From assembly GCA_041652755.1 (NCBI GenBank), contig JBAZGS010000016.1, positions 1-18,932 on the forward strand: a DNA stretch of 18,932 nucleotides, read 5' to 3'. How positions within the stretch are numbered: position 1 is the stretch's first letter; every line of letters starts with the position of its first letter. This document shows positions 7,094-13,332 of this stretch, piece by piece. This stretch comes from JAQTTT01 sp041652755. GTDB lineage: Archaea; Nanobdellota; Nanobdellia; Tiddalikarchaeales; Tiddalikarchaeaceae. A program made the translations under genes and the position numbers. The notes beneath the pieces were generated by a model. The model made no database searches, was not told where the DNA came from, and saw nothing but the letters and a program-made list of their open reading frames with translations.

Positions 7094-7471
7094 ATGAAAA
7101 TCAAGGTTTTGTCCCTTAAGCAGCCATGGGCTGAATTAATAGTTACAGGCAAAAAAACTATTGAGCTAAGAAAATGGAACACTAAATTAAGAGGAGAGTT
7201 TTATATTCATGCATCAATGAACACTAATATTGAAAAATGCAAAGAATTAGGCATTAATTCGGATAATTTAATTAAAGGGGCAATAATAGGCAAAGCGGAA
7301 TTAGTGAGCGTGAAGAACTATGAAAATAAGCAAGAATTAATCAAAGACAAAGACTATCATTTTGCATCAGACTATGAATTGCCATGCTATGGTTTTTTGC
7401 TAAAAAATGCCAAGAAAATAAAGCCAATAAAGCACAAAGGGGCCTTAGGATTTTGGGTAGCAGAGATTTAA
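7094..7471 (+). CDS. ASCH-domain protein (PUA-like fold)
   Basis: 125 residues. MKIKVLSLKQPWAELIVTGKKTIELRKW opens with the ASCH signature: LSLKQPW, then G-K-K-T-I-E-L-R (residues 19-26), followed by GEFYIHAS and the closing HKGALGFWVAEI. ASCH domains share the PUA/EVE beta-barrel and bind nucleic acid or modified nucleosides; one bacterial member, YqfB, is an N4-acetylcytidine amidohydrolase using a Lys/Thr/Glu triad. Whether this copy is catalytic or an RNA binder is not decided. The frame is open to GTG 7052, but ATG 7094 places LSLKQPW at the domain's usual N-terminal position. Its TAA overlaps the RNase HI stop by 4 bp. Confidence 0.85.
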   Translation: MKIKVLSLKQPWAELIVTGKKTIELRKWNTKLRGEFYIHASMNTNIEKCKELGINSDNLIKGAIIGKAELVSVKNYENKQELIKDKDYHFASDYELPCYGFLLKNAKKIKPIKHKGALGFWVAEI

Positions 7472-7875
7472 TTTTCATCCAGTGCCTTGTTTACAAGGCT
7501 GTCAGCTAAAGAGACATATTTATTGCTCCTTTTAACATTAGAGTAATTCACTTTTTCATAATCTTTTGCTAAAGCTTTCACTTTTTCATAAAGATTGGAC
7601 AAGTCAGGATTCTTAACCTTGTAAAGCCCCTTTAATTGCTTAATCACTAATTCGCTGTCTGAAAACAAGTGCAGCATTTTTCCATCAAATTTTTTGGCCA
7701 ATTCCAAGGCCTTAATAATTGCTTTATATTCTGCTTGATTATTCGTGCCTAAACCAATGAATTCTTTGTATTCTATCAATATTTTTTCATCTTTGCCAAA
7801 AATAACTACTCCAATCGCGCTTTTGCCAGGATTACCCCTGCTTCCTCCATCAGTGTAAATGAACAATTCAGACAT
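7468..7875 (-). CDS. rnhA: Ribonuclease HI
   Basis: 135 residues, full length for the short RNase HI type. All four acidic catalytic residues are in place: D9 (YTDGGSRGNPG), E49 (TNNQAEYKA), D73 (FSDSELV) and D125 (LADSLVNKAL). The enzyme cuts the RNA strand of RNA-DNA hybrids, for example R-loops and primers, with two Mg2+ ions. It lacks an N-terminal hybrid-binding domain. The gene follows the XRE-CBS regulator on the same strand after 37 bp, a gap that includes an AT-rich TATA-like stretch, so it may have its own promoter. It is convergent with the ASCH gene, sharing the TTAA that serves both stop codons. Confidence 0.92.
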   Translation of the reverse strand: MSELFIYTDGGSRGNPGKSAIGVVIFGKDEKILIEYKEFIGLGTNNQAEYKAIIKALELAKKFDGKMLHLFSDSELVIKQLKGLYKVKNPDLSNLYEKVKALAKDYEKVNYSNVKRSNKYVSLADSLVNKALDEN

Positions 7876-7912
7876 TAGTTAATAATAAATGATTTAATAT
7901 ATTTATAATTTA

Positions 7913-8464
7913 TTATTTTAATATTTTTAATAAATCATGCTTTGTTATAATTCCTGCCAACTTTCCCCTGTTAAGAAGAATTACTGCATCATTGTACTCT
8001 AATAAATCACTAATTAATTTAATGCAGGATTCCTCTGGAATCATTGGAAAAGGTGGCTCAATAATATCTGATATTATCTGGGCTTCAATGTTTTTCACGC
8101 CTTTCTTAATGAGGTTATAAATTGCTTTTTTTGTAAGGCTTCCAATTATTACATCCCCTTCGCACACAGGCATTTGCGAAACATTTAATGCATCCATTAG
8201 ATTAATTGCATCTTTTAAGGTTTTTTTAATGCTCACAGCCCTTATAGGAGTCATTAATTTTTTGACATTCACATTTTCATACTCGCTTTTCGAATTCTTC
8301 AATAAGTCAATGATTTTTTTTGCAACATTATATGTTGGCTCTGCCACCAAGTTTTCAATCTTATTAATATATGATTGTGAAAGTCCTGTTAATTTGCTTA
8401 ATTCCTTTTGTGTTAGTCCGGATTTTTTCCTTAAAGATTTGATTATTTCTAAATCAGGAAGCAT
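7913..8464 (-). CDS. XRE HTH plus two CBS domains: archaeal transcription regulator
   Basis: 183 residues. Residues about 4-56 are an XRE helix-turn-helix (IIKSLRKKSGLTQKELSKLTGLSQSYINKIENLVAEPTYNVAKKIIDLL). Residues about 66-125 and 129-183 are two CBS motifs (VKKLMTPIRAVSIKKTLKDAI ... VSQMPVCEGDVIIGSLTKK, and ISDIIEPPFPMI ... AVILLNRGKLAGIITKHDLL). This architecture is typical of archaeal regulators (COG3620) in which the CBS pair binds an adenosyl ligand such as AMP, ATP or SAM. It is divergent from the ECF-like/CofE/radical SAM operon, with a perfect palindrome in the shared promoter region, so it is the likely regulator of itself and possibly of that operon. The ligand is not known; SAM would be attractive because the operon ends with a SAM enzyme. 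Confidence 0.9.
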   Translation of the reverse strand: MLPDLEIIKSLRKKSGLTQKELSKLTGLSQSYINKIENLVAEPTYNVAKKIIDLLKNSKSEYENVNVKKLMTPIRAVSIKKTLKDAINLMDALNVSQMPVCEGDVIIGSLTKKAIYNLIKKGVKNIEAQIISDIIEPPFPMIPEESCIKLISDLLEYNDAVILLNRGKLAGIITKHDLLKILK

Positions 8465-8495
8465 AATATTAATTAAACAATCAGCACTATAAAAA

Positions 8496-8512
8496 TATTC
8501 CTGTGAGGAATA
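8496..8512. promoter_or_regulatory. Perfect palindrome, candidate operator in the divergent promoter
   Basis: TATTCCT-GTG-AGGAATA has perfect 7-bp arms with a 3-bp spacer. It lies 32 bp before the XRE-CBS start and 47 bp before the operon start. On the minus strand it sits immediately upstream of a TATA-like run (8487-8496), where an archaeal BRE would be, so binding could block or recruit factors for the XRE-CBS promoter. That it is the site for the XRE-CBS protein is inference. Confidence 0.6.
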
Positions 8513-8558
8513 AATTGCTCAATAATAATTAATAACAACTCATGAATCATTAGCTTAT

Positions 8559-9281
8559 ATGAAATCAAAAAAAGTAATTATGCTAAAAGCAATGTTTCTT
8601 ATAACCTTTGCAGCATTAGTCTGGATTGGCAGAAGCATTAATTTTTCAAAAATAATAGGTGCTAACAACCAATTTTTCACAATGTACCAACTCGTTGGGC
8701 CTATTGCAGGAAGCTTTTTAGGAACAACAGTTGGAGTAGCAGCAGTATTAATTGGAGAACTAATTAATTTCATGATTTTAGGAAAAGCATGGACAATAAT
8801 TAACCTATTAAAAATAACACCAATGCTGTTTGCCACTTATTATTTTGGTAGCAAAAAAAGATTAAGCAGTGCAATAATACCAGCAATATGCATGGCATTA
8901 TTCATAGCACATCCTGTTGGTAGAAACGCTTGGCCTTACTCATTATACTGGCTAATTCCAATAATTGCAAGAATAATCCCAAACAACAGCAAGTTTAGGA
9001 CATTGCTGCAAAGCTTTGGAGCAACATTCACCTCCCATGCAATAGGAAGCGTGCTGTTCCTTTACACAATACCCATGAGCTCAGCAGAATGGCTGGCATT
9101 AATACCTGTAGTGGCTTTGGAAAGACTAGTCTTTGGATTAGGGATAGCAGGAACATTTTACTCAATGAGATTTTTTTTAAAAAAGCTTGCGAAAAAAATA
9201 AGCCTGCTTTCAAGCGTTGTAGTGCTTAATTCCAACACTGAAAGCGAGAAAGAAAAAGAAGCAGTGGCAGTTGAGGCATGA
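8559..9281 (+). CDS. ECF transporter S-component-like membrane protein
   Basis: 240 residues with six or seven hydrophobic helices. The motif GPIAGSFLGTTVGVAAVLIGELINF is the Gly-rich packing pattern of ECF-type S components, the substrate-binding subunits for vitamins or metals. Others are VIMLKAMFLITFAALVWIG, IINLLKITPMLFATYYFG, SAIIPAICMALFIAHPVG, ATFTSHAIGSVLFLYTI and ALERLVFGLGIAGTFYSM, with a charged cytoplasmic tail. No EcfA ATPase or EcfT is nearby, so a shared energy module would be needed or the protein acts alone. It is first gene of a three-gene operon: its TGA lies 7 bp before the CofE-like ATG. The substrate is unknown; the CofE neighbour hints at a carboxylate-bearing cofactor or precursor. 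Confidence 0.6.
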   Translation: MKSKKVIMLKAMFLITFAALVWIGRSINFSKIIGANNQFFTMYQLVGPIAGSFLGTTVGVAAVLIGELINFMILGKAWTIINLLKITPMLFATYYFGSKKRLSSAIIPAICMALFIAHPVGRNAWPYSLYWLIPIIARIIPNNSKFRTLLQSFGATFTSHAIGSVLFLYTIPMSSAEWLALIPVVALERLVFGLGIAGTFYSMRFFLKKLAKKISLLSSVVVLNSNTESEKEKEAVAVEA

Positions 9282-9288
9282 AAAAATT

Positions 9289-10092
9289 ATGAAAGACAAT
9301 TATGTCAAAATTATTCCCCTAAAAGCAGACAAGATAATAGGTTATAAGGATAATTTACTAGGATGCTTTGACAACTCATTGAACTACAATGATGAAGCCT
9401 TAAAAGAAAAAGATATAGTTGTTTTTTCAAGCAAAGTAGTTGCATTATGCCAAGGAAGAAAACTGAATCTTGAAACAATAGTTTCAAGCGAGAAAGCGAA
9501 AGAGCTTGCAATGAAATACTCTATTGATGACAGGCTTGCTGAGCTGATAGCAAAAGAAGCAGACATAGTTTTTGGAGGGGTGAAAGAGGTAGTATTAACA
9601 AGCTTGTACAATAATCTCATAGCCAATGCAGGAATTGACAAGTCCAATTCAGGAGAAAATCAGGTGATTCTTTGGCCATCACAGCCTTACGAAACTGCCC
9701 AAGAATTAAAAAATGAATTGTCCTTAAAGTATACTCTAAATAATTTAGGGGTAATTATTTCTGACTCTCACATTCAGCCATTGAGAAGCGGAGTAATTGG
9801 CCAATCAATAGGCGTGTCAGGATTTAAGCCAGTTGAAAACTGCATAGGCAGAAAAGACCTATTTGGCAGGGAGATGCACTACACCAAGCGTGCGATAGCT
9901 GACCAAGTCGCAACAGCTGCTCACTTAGTGATGGGAGAATGCGATGAGCAAACACCGTTTGTCATTGCAAGAAATATCAAAGCCGAGTTTACAGATGAAG
10001 CAATAAACCCAAAAGACACTTATGTGCCTTTTGAAAACTGCTTATTCATGAATTCAATCCATGAATACTTTAAGGGAGCTGATTTAAAATGA
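9289..10092 (+). CDS. CofE-like amide ligase (coenzyme F420:glutamate ligase family)
   Basis: 267 residues from ATG 9289; the frame continues back to TTG 9271, overlapping the preceding gene. The family pattern is clear: KDIVVFSSKVVALCQGR (the dinucleotide-type opening of CofE), NLIANAGIDKSNSGEN (matching the conserved ANAGID.SN), a SDS-x5-R-x-G stretch, then ENCIGRKDLFGREMHYTKRAIADQVATAAHLVMGE (matching D..GR.L..T..A.AD..A.AA.LVMG). CofE adds L-glutamate to F420-0 using GTP and a divalent metal. Here the usual DTFGR of the metal/substrate site reads DSHIQ, and the GQTD.AIG loop reads GVIGQSIG, so the substrate may differ from F420-0. No CofC, CofD, CofG or CofH gene is in the window. Translationally coupled to the radical SAM gene by an ATGA overlap. 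Confidence 0.85.
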   Translation: MKDNYVKIIPLKADKIIGYKDNLLGCFDNSLNYNDEALKEKDIVVFSSKVVALCQGRKLNLETIVSSEKAKELAMKYSIDDRLAELIAKEADIVFGGVKEVVLTSLYNNLIANAGIDKSNSGENQVILWPSQPYETAQELKNELSLKYTLNNLGVIISDSHIQPLRSGVIGQSIGVSGFKPVENCIGRKDLFGREMHYTKRAIADQVATAAHLVMGECDEQTPFVIARNIKAEFTDEAINPKDTYVPFENCLFMNSIHEYFKGADLK

Positions 10093-10946
10093 ATGTTGAA
10101 AGCTTAAGATTAACAATAGGAGGATGTGACTGCAATGCAAGCTGCCCGTTTTGCATAACTAAAGTTGTTGGAATGAAAAACAAAGAGCCAAAAATGAACT
10201 GGCAAAGATTCAATGTTGCATGCAATTATGCCATAAAATCAGGAGCAAAAAGCGTAATAATAAGCTCCTTAGGGGAGCCAACACTTTATCCAGCCCAAAT
10301 AAGCGAAATGCTTGAAAAATTAATGCCATACAATTTTCCATTACTTGAGCTTCAGACAAACGGTTACTCTATTTCAAATGAAAGCTACAATGAATACTTG
10401 TCAGAGTGGAGCACTAAAGGCTTGACAACAATACTTATTTCAATAGTTAATCATGACAGTGAAAAAAACTCTAAAACAATGAACCTTCCATATTATAATA
10501 TTGAAAAAAATATCAAAAAACTACACGATTTTGGCTACAGCTTAAGGCTTTCTTGCGTAATGTTTAAAGGAGGAATTGATTCCATAGAATCATTAGAGAG
10601 CTTAATAGAGTTTGCAAAAGCCAATAAGGTTGAGCAATTAACTGTTCGGCCAGTCACAAGGCCTTATGAATCAGGAAACAATAAAAACGAAGCCTTGGAT
10701 TGGGTTGAGCAACATGAATTAAGCGAAAAAACCAAAAAAGAACTCTTTGAATACTTGGAATCAAACGGCTCAAGATTGCTTAAGCTGCCTTTAGGAGGAA
10801 TAGTCTATGATGTCAAAGGGCAAAACATTGCCTTAATTGAAGCAGTAAAACCAGCAAATGAGGATGAAAAAACGCATCAATTATCATTGTTTCCAAACGG
10901 AAAAATAAACTACAACAAAAGATACAGGGGAGCAGTGCTATTATGA
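10089..10946 (+). CDS. Radical SAM enzyme of unknown substrate
   Basis: 285 residues. GGCDCNASCPFC carries the CX3CX2C cluster motif (C15, C19, C22) for the SAM-binding [4Fe-4S] cluster, with an extra Cys13 just before. SSLGEPTLYP (GEP at 62-64) fits the SAM amino-group motif and LELQTNGYSI the following beta strand. Later conserved-looking stretches are TILISIVNHD, LRLSCVMFKGG and QLTVRPVTRP. The protein is close to the minimal barrel, with no obvious SPASM or extra cluster domain; a C-terminal segment (KLPLGGIVYDVKGQNIALIEAV) and LSLFPNGKINYNKRYRGAVLL may complete the active site. Its ATG overlaps the CofE-like stop by 4 bp, so it is in the same operon. The reaction is unknown. Confidence 0.85.
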   Translation: MNVESLRLTIGGCDCNASCPFCITKVVGMKNKEPKMNWQRFNVACNYAIKSGAKSVIISSLGEPTLYPAQISEMLEKLMPYNFPLLELQTNGYSISNESYNEYLSEWSTKGLTTILISIVNHDSEKNSKTMNLPYYNIEKNIKKLHDFGYSLRLSCVMFKGGIDSIESLESLIEFAKANKVEQLTVRPVTRPYESGNNKNEALDWVEQHELSEKTKKELFEYLESNGSRLLKLPLGGIVYDVKGQNIALIEAVKPANEDEKTHQLSLFPNGKINYNKRYRGAVLL

Positions 10947-10958
10947 TTAGTCAATAAA

Positions 10959-11255
10959 TTATTTAGTCATGTTAATGAAAAATCTTGAATAAAGAGCCAC
11001 TGTTCTTTTCATGTAATACTTCATAAAGGCTGCATTTGTGCTTATAGTTTTCTCAAGCTCTTCTGAAGGATTATTCTTGTATAATTCATTTAAGGAATTT
11101 ATATTATTATTGTGGTAATTAACATTCGAAACTAAAATATCAATCCTGCTAAACTCCTGAGGGTCCTTTATTATGGGTGAAATAAAAGACTTATAATTAT
11201 CTGCTATTACCTTAAATTTTGATACAATTGATTTATTCTCGCATTCAGTTGACAT
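10959..11255 (-). CDS. Small hypothetical protein
   Basis: 98 residues, ATG 11255 to TAA 10959-10961. I recognise no family. The sequence looks helical and soluble (ECENKSIVSKFKVIADNYKSFISPIIKDPQEF, then KTISTNAAFMKYYMKRTVALYSRFFI), with many Asn and Tyr. A TATA-like run (rich in A/T at 11265-11300) lies upstream. It converges on the radical SAM gene with 12 bp between stops and diverges from the winged-helix gene at 11359. Confidence 0.5.
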   Translation of the reverse strand: MSTECENKSIVSKFKVIADNYKSFISPIIKDPQEFSRIDILVSNVNYHNNNINSLNELYKNNPSEELEKTISTNAAFMKYYMKRTVALYSRFFINMTK

Positions 11256-11327
11256 AAGAAATATAAAAAGACAGTTTAATCTTTTTAAATTTTGCTATAA
11301 AATATTAAGGGAAGCGTTATCTTTCCA

Positions 11328-11340
11328 TTTATAAGTAAAT
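11328..11340 (+). promoter_or_regulatory. TATA-like box of the winged-helix gene
   Basis: TTTATAAGTAAAT begins 31 bp before the ATG at 11359, so the transcript would be leaderless or nearly so. The 12-mer TTTATAAGTAAA is identical to the promoter core of the XRE/DUF2178 operon on the other strand (3937-3926). Confidence 0.5.
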
Positions 11341-11358
11341 ATTCCATATATAGAAAGC

Positions 11359-11709
11359 ATGGATAAGGTGATGTTTCTCATCTATGGCAACCACCCAAAA
11401 GCCAACACTATAAAGGAAAGGGCAATCAAGATTGTTAGGCTCCTAAAAAACCGCAATGACTGGGTGGACCTGAATGATTTGGAAAAAGAACTAGGAATTG
11501 ACAGGAACGAATCCCCAAGCCTGTTTTACAAGCCTTTAAGCGCAATGAAAAAATGGAGAATAATAGACAATAAGCGCCAAGTCACTGGACAAAAAGGAAA
11601 AAGCGTGACTTATACAACTTATTACAAATACACTCCTGAAAGATTCTTATCATACCTAAAAGACGGGCTATTCAGCATCTGCGAAACAGAGATAAAAATG
11701 TTCAAATAA
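11359..11709 (+). CDS. Winged-helix domain protein
   Basis: 116 residues. After a short lead, ERAIKIVRLLKNRNDWVDLNDLEKELGIDRNESPSLFYKPLSAMKKWRIIDNKR has the helix-strand spacing of a winged helix: a first helix, a 'do/don't' turn, a D..D-type second helix, then a recognition helix (PSLFYKPLSAMKKW) and a wing (RIIDNKRQVTGQKGKSVTYTTYYKYT). It therefore probably binds DNA as an archaeal regulator. No ligand domain is present. Family identity beyond the fold is not recognised. The following 237 bp contain the structured element described below rather than another gene. Confidence 0.65.
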   Translation: MDKVMFLIYGNHPKANTIKERAIKIVRLLKNRNDWVDLNDLEKELGIDRNESPSLFYKPLSAMKKWRIIDNKRQVTGQKGKSVTYTTYYKYTPERFLSYLKDGLFSICETEIKMFK

Positions 11710-11773
11710 ATCTCTTAAAATAGCTGCTTTTGCACAAAAAAACCTCTTTTTTAAGGATTTTAAAACGTTTTTA

Positions 11774-11878
11774 GGCACTACTTAGTGGTACAAAGATTTT
11801 AAAAATAAGAATCTTCATCAAAGTACATAAGTGCCAGCGCCAAAAGCATTACAGGTGCTTTTGGCCACACTTTTTTTT
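11774..11878 (+). ncRNA. Candidate structured RNA: nested stem plus terminator-like hairpin
   Basis: The 237 bp between the winged-helix gene and the AAA gene hold no open frame but a strong folding signal. First element: GGCACT (11774-11779) pairs with AGTGCC (11830-11835); inside it GTAC (11788-11791) with GTAC (11823-11826); inside that AAGATT (11793-11798) with AATCTT (11810-11815), leaving an 11-nt A-rich apical loop. Three nested arms over 62 nt, with internal loops. Second element follows 3 nt later: a perfect 10-bp hairpin and a run of eight T. Reading + strand, the whole has the shape of a small RNA with its terminator. It could instead be a leader of the AAA gene or a 3' UTR. It matches no RNA family that I know; no C/D box or tRNA fold is seen. 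Promoter candidate: AT-rich run around 11756-11765. Confidence 0.5.
11839..11878 (+). terminator. Perfect 10-bp hairpin plus T8
   Basis: GCCAAAAGCA (11839-11848) and TGCTTTTGGC (11856-11865) are exact reverse complements around a 7-nt loop (TTACAGG). T8 follows at 11871-11878. This is the strongest intrinsic-terminator-like sequence in the window. Archaeal polymerases stop mainly on T-runs, so the stem may also be part of a stable RNA 3' end. Confidence 0.6.
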
Positions 11879-11946
11879 CACTATAATCAAAAAAAATAAG
11901 TTAATAATATTTTTAAATACTGATTTTTGAATGAATAATTGGAAAA

Positions 11947-13332
11947 ATGGTAAACTTCAAAATAAAAGTTTCAAACGAAAAAGAATTATATGATTTCTTG
12001 CAGGACAATGAAGATATTGATTTTGAAGAAAAAGAATGCAAATCTTTAGAATGGACCCTTAAGGCAAACATTTCAATGGATGAATATGAAGGCTTTGGAA
12101 TAAGAACCTCAATAAAAAAGAAAAAAAACCAATACTTGCAAAAAACAGAACTAATAAACCAGCTAAAAAATTACAATATTGACTCGCAAAACAAAGTCAT
12201 TTCATTCAATGAAACAAATTATTACTGCGCAATAGTCAGCAAAGAAAAAGAATATGTAATAACAATAGACTGCTTTTCAGAATCACTGAATAACTTCAAA
12301 GAAATGCTATCCCTAAACAATGAATTGCTTGAAAAATTAGTGAACGCTTACTGCAAAAGAAACAACTTAGAAATCCCTGAATTTGAATACTTGCTGAACA
12401 CCTCTAAAATGAATGATGAAAATCCTTACTATAAAGACTTCGAAGAAGAAATTGAAATAAAAAACTTCGAAATCAACTTTGAAGACATTGGAGGAAATTA
12501 TGAAGGGAAAAAAGAGATGAACAGGATTTACCAGGACATAATTTATCCCCAAATTGCAATGCTTTTTGGAAGAGACCCTAACAAAGAAAAAGGCTACTTA
12601 TTATATGGAGGAAAAGGGAATGGCAAAACAATGCTTGTTAAAGCCTTGGCAACAAAACTCAGCAATGAATTAAAAAATAAGATAAAGCTTTACCAAATAA
12701 GCTACGGAAATGTTTCTTCAATCTTTAGAGGAGGGGAATCTGGAAAAATAAAAGACTTATTCGAGCTAGTTAAAATAAATGAAAAAAAAGGGCTGGCAAC
12801 TCTAATATTCATGGATGAATTGCAGTCAATAGCAGTAAGAAAATATGACTACAATGAAGTATTGGATGAGCTGCTTACAAATATTGGAGGATTATATAAC
12901 TACAAAAACTTAATATTCATAGGAGCCACTTATGCACCTTTGGAGCAGATTGATGAGGCTTTAATAAGGCCAGGAAGATTAGGCAAGCATATTGAAATAA
13001 AGATGCCCTCAGCTGATGAAAGAAAGGAAATAATGCAGATTTACCTGAAAAAATCAGTTGATTTTGTTAAAAACAAAACAGGATTTGAAAACTTATTCAG
13101 CACCATTGATTTAGGATTGCTCTCAAAAGAAACAGAAGGATACAACGGAAGCGACATAATGATGCTTTTTGAATCAGTGAGGCATAAAAAAGAAGAAGAA
13201 ACATTAAGCAAATTCAGCAAAATTGACAACACTGAAGAGATAAAAAAAAGCATTACCCCAATAAACACATCTGATTTCCTGAAAGAAATAAGGAAAAAGC
13301 TAAACAAAAATGAATTAAGCCTTTACAATTAA
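11947..13332 (+). CDS. AAA+ ATPase with a single Cdc48/proteasomal-type domain and unique N-terminal domain
   Basis: 461 residues. The ATPase half opens with FEDIGGNYEGKKEMNRIY, the classic DIGG lead of Cdc48/PAN/FtsH relatives. Walker A is GGKGNGKT (221-228), Walker B is LIFMDE (286-291), sensor 1 lies in IFIGATYAP (325-331) and the arginine fingers in RPGRLGK (R341, R344). The sensor-2-like helix start is GYNGSDIMMLFESV. One deviation: where ATN is usual, this protein reads ATY (327-329), so the sensor-1 Asn is a Tyr. Residues 1-180 are an unrecognised alpha/beta domain, with no N-terminal coiled coil like PAN and no protease domain. It likely remodels proteins or complexes with ATP, but substrate and partner are unknown. 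Its stop overlaps that of the next lipoprotein gene by 4 bp. Confidence 0.9.
   Translation: MVNFKIKVSNEKELYDFLQDNEDIDFEEKECKSLEWTLKANISMDEYEGFGIRTSIKKKKNQYLQKTELINQLKNYNIDSQNKVISFNETNYYCAIVSKEKEYVITIDCFSESLNNFKEMLSLNNELLEKLVNAYCKRNNLEIPEFEYLLNTSKMNDENPYYKDFEEEIEIKNFEINFEDIGGNYEGKKEMNRIYQDIIYPQIAMLFGRDPNKEKGYLLYGGKGNGKTMLVKALATKLSNELKNKIKLYQISYGNVSSIFRGGESGKIKDLFELVKINEKKGLATLIFMDELQSIAVRKYDYNEVLDELLTNIGGLYNYKNLIFIGATYAPLEQIDEALIRPGRLGKHIEIKMPSADERKEIMQIYLKKSVDFVKNKTGFENLFSTIDLGLLSKETEGYNGSDIMMLFESVRHKKEEETLSKFSKIDNTEEIKKSITPINTSDFLKEIRKKLNKNELSLYN

Noticed and set aside
8229..8492. Plus-strand open frame of 87 codons across the XRE-CBS gene
   Set aside because: It is antisense to the conserved HTH domain and has no signal of its own.
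11776..11787. CACTA-CT-TAGTG as a separate hairpin
   Set aside because: The 2-nt loop is too short for a stable RNA hairpin; the longer GGCACT/AGTGCC pairing explains the same bases better.
11774..11865. tRNA or C/D-box RNA in the 237-bp gap
   Set aside because: No cloverleaf with T-arm and anticodon stem, no CCA-adjacent acceptor, and no C (RUGAUGA) and D (CUGA) box pair was found; only the nested stem and terminator-like hairpin are supported.
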